From Clostridia bacterium (GTDB lineage: Bacteria > Bacillota > Clostridia > Oscillospirales > Acutalibacteraceae), in assembly GCA_900766895.1 (NCBI GenBank), contig CAAFXF010000121.1:1-20151 (forward strand): a stretch of 20,151 nucleotides of DNA, in the 5' to 3' direction. The notes beneath the pieces were generated by a model. It ran no database searches. It was given only the letters and a program-made list of their open reading frames with translations, and was not told the DNA's origin. This document shows positions 1 through 6,999 of this stretch, piece by piece (the stretch's first letter is position 1; every line of letters begins with the position of its first letter). The position numbers and the translations under genes were made by a program.

Positions 1-715
1 CAACAGGGTGCTGGAATCTTGTTGGGTTTGTTGAGTTACCTGTGATAGAAACGTCAACGTTTTCCTTCCACATGATTGCAACGCCTTCTGTTACGTCGTT
101 AGCACCGTAGCAGTTAACCTTTGAACGAAGACCGTCGGAGTATGCCTTGCGGAATACCTCCTTAACCTCGCCTGTGTAGTAATCCATTTCTGTTTCAACA
201 TAGGTGAAGCCGTTAATTCTTGCAATAATCTGTGCAGCATCCTTGCCAAGACCGTTAAGGATAACTCTAAGAGGTTGCTTTCTTACCTTGTTTGCCTTTT
301 CTGCAATACCGATAGCACCCTCTGCAGCAGCAAATGATTCGTGACCTGCAAGGAAAGCGAAGCACTCTGTCTCTTCCTCAAGGAGCATCTTGCCAAGATT
401 ACCGTGGCCAAGGCCAACCTTACGCTGATCTGCAACAGAGCCCGGGATACAGAATGACTGCAAGCCCTCACCGATAGCAGCAGCAGCCTCGGCAGCTGAA
501 GAAACACCCTTCTTGAGAGCGATTGCGCAGCCTACTGTGTAAGCCCACTTTGCGTTTTCAAAGCAGATAGGCTGAATGCCTTCTACAATCTTATATGGGT
601 CAAAGCCCTTAGCCTGACAGATTTCTCTGCATTCTTCGATTGATTTAATATCGTACTTTTCAAGAACAGCAAGGATTTGCTTTTCTCTTCTTTCATATGA
701 TTCAAATAAAGCCAT
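1..715 (-). CDS. GGGtGRT-family protein (partial, C-terminal end outside window)
   Basis: The reading frame starts at ATG 713-715 with a GGAGGA ribosome binding site at 723-728 and stays open to the left edge, giving the first 238 residues. It begins MALFESYERREKQIL and contains conserved-looking stretches such as GLGHGNLGKMLL, FLAGHESFAAAEGAIGIAEKA and GNSTNPTRFQHPV. I recognise these as the GGGtGRT family of Clostridia, a soluble protein of roughly 330 residues with no established reaction; the naming motif is near the C-terminus and lies outside this window. It follows a NifU-like gene with only 18 bases between them, so the two are probably co-transcribed and act together. Several cysteines (in EECREIC, PICFENAK, SFCIPG, ETECFAF and VNCYG) could matter if it handles metal or iron-sulfur centres, but that is inference. 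Confidence 0.75.
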   Translation of the reverse strand, partial: MALFESYERREKQILAVLEKYDIKSIEECREICQAKGFDPYKIVEGIQPICFENAKWAYTVGCAIALKKGVSSAAEAAAAIGEGLQSFCIPGSVADQRKVGLGHGNLGKMLLEEETECFAFLAGHESFAAAEGAIGIAEKANKVRKQPLRVILNGLGKDAAQIIARINGFTYVETEMDYYTGEVKEVFRKAYSDGLRSKVNCYGANDVTEGVAIMWKENVDVSITGNSTNPTRFQHPV

Positions 716-722
716 TTTTGTA

Positions 723-728
723 TCCTCC
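723..728 (-). promoter_or_regulatory. Ribosome binding site of the GGGtGRT gene
   Basis: On the minus strand this reads GGAGGA, 7 bases before the ATG at 713-715. It fixes the start of the partial gene at the left edge and lies between the two genes of this operon. Confidence 0.7.
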
Positions 729-733
729 TACTC

Positions 734-1426
734 TTATTCTTTTCTTGGGTCGATAACCTTAACGGCATCGTTAACACGGCCATATTGACCCTGTGCCTTT
801 TCAAATGCTGTGTTTGCATCGTCGCCTGCCTTGATGAAATCCATCATCTTGCCGAAGTTTACAAACTTGTAGCCGATGATTTCGTTGTCTGCATCAAGAG
901 CGATGCCTGTTACATAGCCGTCTGTCATTTCAAGATAACGAGGACCTGCCTTGCGAGTACCGTACATTGTACCAACCTGTGAGCGAAGACCTTTACCAAG
1001 GTCCTCCAAGCCTGCACCGATAACCAAACCGTCATCAGAGAAAGCGCTTTGAGTACGGCCGTATACGATTTGAAGGAAGAGTTCTCTCATTGCTGTATTG
1101 ATAGCGTCACAAACAAGGTCTGTGTTAAGAGCCTCAAGGATTGTTCTGCCCGGCAAAATTTCCGATGCCATAGCTGCAGAGTGAGTCATACCCGAGCAAC
1201 CGATTGTTTCTACAAGAGCCTCTTCGATTACGCCGTTTTTAACGTTAAGAGTAAGCTTGCATGTACCCTGCTGTGGAGCACACCATCCCACACCGTGTGT
1301 AAAGCCGGAAATATCTGTGATTTCCTTTGCCTTAACCCATTTTGCTTCTTCCGGGATAGGAGCAGCACCGTGAGCAACGCCCTGTGCTACAGGACACATT
1401 GTTTCAACTTCATGTGAATAAACCAT
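734..1426 (-). CDS. NifU-like iron-sulfur cluster assembly scaffold protein
   Basis: This 230-residue soluble protein has a NifU/IscU N-terminal-type core. The segment ETIGCSGMTHSAAMASEILPG (about residues 73-93) matches the scaffold motif in which a cysteine is followed by a small-residue helix. Candidate cluster ligands are C49 and C56 (in GWCAPQQGTC), C77 and C106 (in DLVCDAINTAM); C11 lies near the start. NifU-like scaffolds assemble Fe-S clusters from cysteine-desulfurase sulfur and hand them to apo-proteins. At 230 residues it is longer than IscU (about 130), with an extra C-terminal region that includes an EMTDGYVTGIALD strand. The start is ATG 1424-1426 with AAGGAG at 1435-1440. It heads a two-gene operon with the GGGtGRT gene. 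The family assignment is firm; the client proteins are unknown. Confidence 0.8.
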   Translation of the reverse strand: MVYSHEVETMCPVAQGVAHGAAPIPEEAKWVKAKEITDISGFTHGVGWCAPQQGTCKLTLNVKNGVIEEALVETIGCSGMTHSAAMASEILPGRTILEALNTDLVCDAINTAMRELFLQIVYGRTQSAFSDDGLVIGAGLEDLGKGLRSQVGTMYGTRKAGPRYLEMTDGYVTGIALDADNEIIGYKFVNFGKMMDFIKAGDDANTAFEKAQGQYGRVNDAVKVIDPRKE

Positions 1427-1482
1427 TTTCTAAACTCCTTACTTTATAATTTAGAATAAATTTTAATAAATTTACCGTAACT

Positions 1483-1511
1483 ATTATACCCAAAAACAGT
1501 GGTATGTTCAA
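1483..1511 (-). promoter_or_regulatory. Sigma-A type promoter of the NifU-like/GGGtGRT operon
   Basis: Read on the minus strand there is a -35 TTGAAC (1506-1511), a spacer of exactly 17 bases, and a perfect -10 TATAAT (1483-1488). Transcription should begin near 1476, leaving about 50 bases of leader before the ATG at 1426. Nothing in the leader resembles a riboswitch. Confidence 0.8.
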
Positions 1512-1537
1512 GTGGAAATGTAAATAAAAACTAATTT

Positions 1538-1600
1538 TTGACAAATTATACACAAAATGACCATATATATACTTTTTAATTATTAATAATTTGGTATATT
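1538..1600 (+). promoter_or_regulatory. Probable promoter region of the polymer-synthesis operon
   Basis: The AT-rich stretch holds a perfect TTGACA at 1538-1543, but the best -10-like hexamer in reach (TATATA at 1564-1569) is 20 bases away, longer than usual. A second possibility is an extended -10, TGG-TATATT, at 1592-1600 with a poor -35. The region must contain the plus-strand promoter because the minus-strand operon diverges here, but which element is used cannot be decided by eye. Confidence 0.45.
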
Positions 1601-1667
1601 GATGTTGAAAATGAGATGCTACTGTGTTATCATTAATGTGTGTTTTAATGCTTTGGCGAAAAATAAC

Positions 1668-1673
1668 AGGAGA
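1668..1673 (+). promoter_or_regulatory. Ribosome binding site that sets the glycosyltransferase start
   Basis: AGGAGA lies 6 bases before ATG 1680. An in-frame upstream start exists at 1599, but it lacks a ribosome binding site, and the extra 27 residues do not belong to the glycosyltransferase fold, which begins a few residues after M1680. Confidence 0.7.
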
Positions 1674-1679
1674 ATCATT

Positions 1680-4439
1680 ATGACAAAGAATGAGCATAAA
1701 TTTTTGTTTTCGGTAATTATGCCGATATACAATGTAGAGGAATATGTGGAGGAGGCTATTCTTTCTCTTGTTAATCAAACCATCGGCTTTGATAAAATTC
1801 AGCTGATAATGATTAACGACGGCTCGCCCGACAACAGCGAGGCAATCTGCCTTAAGTATAAGGAAAGGTATCCCGATAATATTGTGTATCAAAAGATACC
1901 TAACGGGGGCGTCAGCAACGCACGAAACACGGCGTTTCAGTACGTTGACGCAAAGTATCTTACATTCCTTGACCCTGATGATAAGTGGGAGGAAACCTCG
2001 TTTGAAAATGCCTACAATTTCTTTGAGGAGCATTATGACGAGATAGATGTTCTTGCGGCAAGAATACAGTTTTTTGAGGAAAATGAGGATTTTCATTCTC
2101 TTGATTACAAATTCAAAAACGGTACAAGGGTTGCAAATCTTGATGACAAAGAGGAGTGGTTTTCTGTTCAGTCAACCGCCGCTACAACCTTTATCAGAAG
2201 CGACGCAATAGGTGACATCAGATTTGACAGCAGATTAAAGTTCGGTGAGGATTCAACCTTTATCAACAAAATTATGCTTAAAAAGAAAATGGTCGGTCTT
2301 ATCTGCGAGGCACTTTATCTTTACAGAAGGCGTAATTTGGGCGACTCTGCTGTTAATAAGCAGGTAATGGACAAGTCGTTTTATATCAACTCGCTTGTTT
2401 ATTACCATATGGAGCTTATGCGTTATTGCGATGAGCTTTACGGCGAGATTATTCCGTATGTTCAGTCTATGGTGGCATATGATTTGTATTGGAGAATCGG
2501 CCATGATTATTATCTTGAGGTTCTTGACGAGCAGGAGCAAAAGGAATACCTTGAGCGTGTAAAGCTTTTGCTCGACAGAATTGATGACTACATTCTTTTG
2601 AACAATCCAAAGCACAAAACAATGTATAAGAAGAATGAGGCGTTCAAGATTAAATACGGCAAAACCCTGTTTGAAATGATAGATTATGACAGGGAGAACG
2701 CAACCCTTAGGTATAAGGATATGTGGTCGCTCGACCTCCCTAATCAGAAGGGTAAGGTTTGTAAGATAGCGGCTCTTGATGTAAAAGATGACAAGCTTTT
2801 TGTCGATGTGTTTATTGCACAATGGCTGTTTAGATGTAATAAGGACGGAGAGGTTAGGCTTAAGCTTCAGTTTGGCAGTCAGGTTGCAGAGCCTACTCTT
2901 GAGGCGTACGACCCGTATAATGTTGTCGGCAAGCTCGGTCATCCAAGCTACTACTATCTCGGCAAATGTGAATTCAGCCTAAAGGATGTTGCCGAAAAGG
3001 AGGTTATCTTTAAGCCGATTCTTTGCGTCGGTGAAAGTGAAACTCCCGTTTCCATGGTGTACAGCAAGTTTATTTCCACAAAGAGCCTGTTCAGCCCGTC
3101 ATATATGGTTTACGGTAAATATGTAGTAAGGTGTATGCGTAGGGCTATCAAAATATCAAAGCCGAAGGACTTGCCTGCTTATGTTGAAAAGGCAGAGAAG
3201 CAGTGCGTTGATTATCTTAAGGAAATCGGCAGGGATGACCTTGCAAAAATCAGGGCGGAATTTCCCGAGTTCAAAAAGAAGCAGGAGCGCAAGGGCAGTG
3301 TTTGGCTGTTCTCCGACAGAATTGATAACGCAGGCGACAGCGGTGAGGTTGTATTCAAGTATATTTGCGAGAATACTCCGAAGGGTGTAAGACCGATTTT
3401 TACCATCGGCAGAGATGCAAGTGATGAGGTTAAGGCTCGTCTTGAGGCAATAGGCGAGGTTCTGTATTTTGAGGATGAGGAGTTTAAGCTTTATTTTCTT
3501 CTTGCAGACAAGATTATTTCGTCAAGTGCAGGCGAGTTTACCATCAATGCATTTGAGGATGACAGGCAGTATTTTGTTGACCTTTACCACTTTGATTTTT
3601 ATTTTATGAATCACGGTGTAAACTGCGGTGACTGCTCCGGCTGGCTCAATAAGTACAATAAGAACATCAAGATTTTCTTTAACACCGGTGTTAAGGAGCG
3701 TCAGGCTATTATTGACGGCAGATATAATATGACCGAGGAGCAGTGCGTAATTACCGGTCTGCCTCGATTTGATGCTCTTTATGAAAACAGTAAAAAACAG
3801 CTTCTTGTCCTTCCGTCTTGGCGCAAGAGCATTAAGGGCGCTTATGATGACAAAACCTCAAGTGTATATTATGACGGCTTTGTTCACACAGATTACTACA
3901 AGTTCTATAATGGTCTTATCAATGATGAAAGATTGCTTGCAAAAATGCGTGAAAAGGGCTATACAGGCTTGTTCTGTTTGCATCCCATTTTCAGAAAGCA
4001 GGCTGTGGACTTTCAGAAAAATGATGTCTTTGCAATCAATGAGGGCTTTATAGATTACAACAAGGTATTTGCGGAATCATCGGTTATGGTAACCGATTAT
4101 TCAACCATTGCATTTGACTTTGCATACCTCAAAAAGCCTATTGTTTACACTCAATTTGACAAGGAGGAGTTTTACGAAACTCAAACCTATGACAAGGGCT
4201 TCTTTGAGTATGAGGACGACGGCTTCGGTCCTGTTTGCTACGATTTGGACAGCGCCGTTGATGCACTCATAAAAATCATTGATAACGATTGCAAAAATGA
4301 TTATATTGACAGGGTTGAGAATTTCTTTGTTAATATTGACAAAAATAATTCAAAGAGGGTTATTGATGCCGTGCTTGCAGATTCTGCAAAGCCAAAGGCA
4401 TCTTTCTTCAAAAAGCTTATTCAAAAAATTAAAGGATAA
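1680..4439 (+). CDS. Bifunctional glycosyltransferase family 2 / CDP-glycerol glycerophosphotransferase-like protein
   Basis: This 919-residue protein has two recognisable catalytic regions. Residues 8-220 are a GT-A glycosyltransferase of family 2: FSVIMPIYNVEEYV, the nucleotide-binding NDGSPDNS (46-53) and the metal-binding DPDD (98-101). About residues 360-460 look like a beta-rich linker domain. About 537-900 match the TagB/TagF CDP-glycerol:poly(glycerophosphate) glycerophosphotransferase family (Glyphos_transf): ITGLPRFD, LPSWRKS, CLHPIF and the typical VTDYSTIAFDFAYLKKP near residue 803. The protein has no obvious membrane segment and would act at the cytoplasmic face. Together the domains predict a polymer or surface-glycan repeat built from a sugar and a polyol phosphate, as in teichoic-acid-like polymers. 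The donor may be CDP-glycerol, CDP-ribitol or another CDP-alcohol. The next gene begins 3 bases after the stop and makes a CDP-activated compound, so the two are a functional pair. Confidence 0.85.
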   Translation: MTKNEHKFLFSVIMPIYNVEEYVEEAILSLVNQTIGFDKIQLIMINDGSPDNSEAICLKYKERYPDNIVYQKIPNGGVSNARNTAFQYVDAKYLTFLDPDDKWEETSFENAYNFFEEHYDEIDVLAARIQFFEENEDFHSLDYKFKNGTRVANLDDKEEWFSVQSTAATTFIRSDAIGDIRFDSRLKFGEDSTFINKIMLKKKMVGLICEALYLYRRRNLGDSAVNKQVMDKSFYINSLVYYHMELMRYCDELYGEIIPYVQSMVAYDLYWRIGHDYYLEVLDEQEQKEYLERVKLLLDRIDDYILLNNPKHKTMYKKNEAFKIKYGKTLFEMIDYDRENATLRYKDMWSLDLPNQKGKVCKIAALDVKDDKLFVDVFIAQWLFRCNKDGEVRLKLQFGSQVAEPTLEAYDPYNVVGKLGHPSYYYLGKCEFSLKDVAEKEVIFKPILCVGESETPVSMVYSKFISTKSLFSPSYMVYGKYVVRCMRRAIKISKPKDLPAYVEKAEKQCVDYLKEIGRDDLAKIRAEFPEFKKKQERKGSVWLFSDRIDNAGDSGEVVFKYICENTPKGVRPIFTIGRDASDEVKARLEAIGEVLYFEDEEFKLYFLLADKIISSSAGEFTINAFEDDRQYFVDLYHFDFYFMNHGVNCGDCSGWLNKYNKNIKIFFNTGVKERQAIIDGRYNMTEEQCVITGLPRFDALYENSKKQLLVLPSWRKSIKGAYDDKTSSVYYDGFVHTDYYKFYNGLINDERLLAKMREKGYTGLFCLHPIFRKQAVDFQKNDVFAINEGFIDYNKVFAESSVMVTDYSTIAFDFAYLKKPIVYTQFDKEEFYETQTYDKGFFEYEDDGFGPVCYDLDSAVDALIKIIDNDCKNDYIDRVENFFVNIDKNNSKRVIDAVLADSAKPKASFFKKLIQKIKG

Positions 4440-4442
4440 ATT

Positions 4443-5999
4443 ATGAACATTGTTACAATTCTTGCAAGCGGTGTCGGCGCTCGATTTGGCTCCAATGTGC
4501 CAAAGCAATTCCACAAGATTAACGGTAAAATGGTAATTGAATACGTTGTTGATGCAATTTTGCAGGCAAAAAAGGTTGATAGGATTTTGATTGTTACAAA
4601 TATCGAGGCAAACAAAAGCTATCTTACCGTATTTGCAGGCAACGACAAGGTTGATTTTGCCGAGGGCGGTGACACCCGCAATCAATCGCTCGCCAACGCA
4701 CTTGAGCATATCAAGAGTAATTATGCCTGCGACAAAATGATTGTTTGTGACGCGGTAAGACCTATGATTACCGGTGAGCTGATTGATAAGTATTTTGACC
4801 TGCTTGATGACAGTGCCGCTGTCGTTACCGCACAGGCAATTACCGACTCGCTCGGCTGCTATGACATTCAGAGGGTTTACCGCGACAGATATTATCTTAT
4901 GCAGTCACCGGAGGGCTTTGATTTTGATTTGCTATATAAAAGCTTTGACCCCGAAAGTGATTTGACGGAGGTTACTCAACAGCTTCCCGAAAACAGCAAA
5001 ATAGAGCTTTGCTTTGATTTTCAAAACAACTTTAAGCTTACTTATCCTGCAGACCTTAAGTACCTTGAGGCACTTATTAATGCAAGGGATAACGAGGTTA
5101 ATTATAAAAATATTTTTGACAGCGTCAGAAGGCTTAACAGGTATTTGTTCGAAAACTACCCGGGCCAAACAAAAAGCTGGACCCGTAGGCTTGAGAGCGA
5201 AATTCCAAATATGCTCAAGAAGTGGGAAATTACCGATTACAGAGTTGTTAAAACATCTCACTTCGGCATCATCTTTTTGGCAAACAGCATTAATTACGGT
5301 CCTTGCGTGCTAAAGATGATTCCTCCGTTTATCAACAGATATGAGCCTGAGCGAACCTGTTATCAAAGCCTGCCTGCAACCTTTATGTGTGAGCTTTATG
5401 ATTATGATGACGCCTGCAGTGCAATTCTTATGCAGCAAATGGATGACGAGCTTGATGAGCTTGATGTCAACGACAGCACCGTGCGTGATTTCTTTGCAGG
5501 GGTGCTTGCAAGCTACAAGGATTCTGTTTTGACAGAGAACGAGGAGCACAGCTTCCACGACTATTCTGCAATCCTTCATTCAAAGCTTAATGAAAGCGAT
5601 TTTGCTTATAGAAACGATGAAATTATGGCTCTCGTTTCAAGGGCTGTAAAGGTTTTTGATGATGTGTTCGGCAACGAGCAGTACAGACTTGTTCACGGTG
5701 ATATGCACCGTTACAACATTATGAAAAAGGACAACCTGATTACAGCTATTGACCCAATCGGCTATGTAGCCCCGGTCGAGCTTGATATTGCAAGATTTAT
5801 CGGTACCGAGCTTACAGACGATGTTGCAAACGCAAAAAATAAAAAAGCCGAGCTTGTTGAATACTTTGCTCCGCTTTCTTCAAAGGATAGGATTGAGGCA
5901 ATTCTGTTTGTTGATATGGTGTTCAGGCTTCACAACAGCCTGTTTGAAAATGACACCTTTGAGCTGACAGATAAATGGCTCGAAATCTTAAATAATTAA
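4443..5999 (+). CDS. IspD/TarI-like cytidylyltransferase fused to an APH-fold kinase
   Basis: This is a 518-residue fusion. Residues 1-215 are an IspD/TarI-type CTP transferase: the CTP loop ASGVGARFGSNVPKQF (8-23, with R14 and K21), CDAVRP (102-107), MQSPEGFDFDLL and a closing FKLTYPADLKYLEALI. Residues from about 225 to 518 carry an aminoglycoside/choline-kinase-type phosphotransferase: a candidate ATP lysine K291, the Brenner motif HGDMHRYN (418-425, with catalytic D420) and the metal-binding AIDPIG (D437), closest in style to APH(6)/streptomycin kinase-like proteins. The simplest reading is a self-contained activator in which the kinase phosphorylates an alcohol and the other domain converts the phosphate to a CDP-alcohol for the upstream transferase. 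The substrate is not identifiable from sequence. TarI-like rather than IspD function is favoured by context and by the DAVRP motif. The ribosome binding site AAAGGA lies at 4431-4436, inside the end of the upstream gene. Confidence 0.85.
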   Translation: MNIVTILASGVGARFGSNVPKQFHKINGKMVIEYVVDAILQAKKVDRILIVTNIEANKSYLTVFAGNDKVDFAEGGDTRNQSLANALEHIKSNYACDKMIVCDAVRPMITGELIDKYFDLLDDSAAVVTAQAITDSLGCYDIQRVYRDRYYLMQSPEGFDFDLLYKSFDPESDLTEVTQQLPENSKIELCFDFQNNFKLTYPADLKYLEALINARDNEVNYKNIFDSVRRLNRYLFENYPGQTKSWTRRLESEIPNMLKKWEITDYRVVKTSHFGIIFLANSINYGPCVLKMIPPFINRYEPERTCYQSLPATFMCELYDYDDACSAILMQQMDDELDELDVNDSTVRDFFAGVLASYKDSVLTENEEHSFHDYSAILHSKLNESDFAYRNDEIMALVSRAVKVFDDVFGNEQYRLVHGDMHRYNIMKKDNLITAIDPIGYVAPVELDIARFIGTELTDDVANAKNKKAELVEYFAPLSSKDRIEAILFVDMVFRLHNSLFENDTFELTDKWLEILNN

Positions 6000-6008
6000 C
6001 CAAATTCA

Positions 6009-6040
6009 AGGCTCCCCTTCATTACATAAAAGGGGAGCCT
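6009..6040 (+). terminator. Rho-independent terminator of the polymer operon
   Basis: An 11-bp perfect stem (6009-6019 with 6030-6040, AGGCTCCCCTT and its complement) encloses a 10-base loop and is followed by ATTATAATCTCTTTTT. It begins 9 bases after the stop at 5999. It also lies between convergent genes, but the minus-strand side lacks a U-tract, so it works mainly for the plus strand. Confidence 0.85.
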
Positions 6041-6074
6041 ATTATAATCTCTTTTTAGCGTGGTTCAGACCATT

Positions 6075-6917
6075 TTATCTTCCCCAACGGCTTATCGTGG
6101 TTTCGATTTTGTCGGGATAGTGGGTTGTGATGTTGTCAGGTGAGTTGATTAATGCCCGCTTGATTTGATACTTTTTGTCCACTGTCCAAATTGACAGCTT
6201 GTAGCCGTTGTTGTGCAGCAGTGCAGAAAGTGTGCGTGATGCATATTTGTAGTTGCAGTTTATGCCCACGGCCCCTGTTTTTTCAAGCATTTCAATCAGC
6301 TTTTTTTGATATTCCTCGGTAAAGATGTTTATCCTGCTTGGCATATAGTTGATGTAGTAAACAACACCCGGACAGTTTTCCTTAACCTTGTCTGCCTGAA
6401 AAACCTCTATGCCTGTAAGCTCAACTCTGTCTGCAAGGCCGTATTTGATAATAAGCTCGTGCAGTGACTTCAGCACTCTTGTTTCCTTAATATCCAGGTT
6501 CAGCCTCATATCCGTTTGCTTAACTCTTTCAAACACCTTTTCAATCTCTACACCGTCGTTGTTGGTGTTGATGATGTCGTGGCTCATTACTATTGTGCCG
6601 TTAGGCCTTTTCCTGATGTCAATTTCAAAAACATCTGCCTTGTTTGCTATTGCTGTTTCCAACGATTCCATAGTGTTGTCAGGAGTATCGTACGCACCTG
6701 TGTGTGCAGTTATTGTAAATCCGTGCACAAATTTCAGCTCTCTTTCATCATAGGTTTTGTTAAAGGCATAGGCAACCACACCTACAACCATAGAAACACT
6801 TATCAAAAATGCCACAACCTGATAGCTGAAGCGTTTTGCCCAGGTAGGTGTCATATTCCTTTTTAGGAACCGCTTAAACTGCTCTTTACGCTTTTTGCGT
6901 TTTTCGCTTTTTGTCAT
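6075..6917 (-). CDS. Membrane-anchored glycerophosphodiester phosphodiesterase-like protein
   Basis: The 280-residue protein starts with a very basic cytoplasmic segment (KSEKRKKRKEQFKRFLKR), then one membrane helix at about 30-52, then a GDPD-type TIM barrel facing outside. Family signatures are AHTG (71-74), DNT (80-82), FEIDIR (97-102), SHD (112-114), LNLDIKE (139-145), and the closing LSIWTVD (241-247) with ITTHYPD (263-269). GDPDs split glycerophosphodiesters into sn-glycerol 3-phosphate and an alcohol. The usual HRG is HTG here and the usual ENT is DNT, so two phosphate/catalytic-site positions differ and activity or substrate may be altered. I chose ATG 6917, preceded by GGGTGA 5 bases upstream; an upstream TTG at 6944 lies inside the guaB terminator and is unlikely. 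There is no obvious own promoter, so it may depend on read-through from guaB. Confidence 0.8.
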   Translation of the reverse strand: MTKSEKRKKRKEQFKRFLKRNMTPTWAKRFSYQVVAFLISVSMVVGVVAYAFNKTYDERELKFVHGFTITAHTGAYDTPDNTMESLETAIANKADVFEIDIRKRPNGTIVMSHDIINTNNDGVEIEKVFERVKQTDMRLNLDIKETRVLKSLHELIIKYGLADRVELTGIEVFQADKVKENCPGVVYYINYMPSRINIFTEEYQKKLIEMLEKTGAVGINCNYKYASRTLSALLHNNGYKLSIWTVDKKYQIKRALINSPDNITTHYPDKIETTISRWGR

Positions 6918-6942
6918 ATATTCACCCGAAAAGATAAATGCC

Positions 6943-6973
6943 AAACCGCCTGCAAAGGTATTGCGGGCGGTTT
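6943..6973 (-). terminator. Terminator downstream of guaB
   Basis: Minus-strand RNA forms a 12-base stem with one mismatch (AAACCGCCCGCA against TGCAGGCGGTTT) and a 7-base loop, followed by GGCATTTATCTTTT. The U-rich tail is imperfect, so some read-through into the phosphodiesterase gene is likely. Confidence 0.65.
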
Positions 6974-6999
6974 ATTGCTATGCAAATAGTGTACTCGGT

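Noticed and set aside
1410..2096. Minus-strand open frame of 228 codons
   Set aside because: It lies antisense to the glycosyltransferase and over the divergent promoters, and its translation is unlike any protein domain.
2253..2942. Minus-strand open frame of 229 codons
   Set aside because: Fully antisense to the glycosyltransferase gene; no ribosome binding site and no domain seen.
6918..6944. Extended N-terminus for the GDPD-like protein from a TTG
   Set aside because: The TTG lies within the guaB terminator stem and has no ribosome binding site; ATG 6917 has GGGTGA.
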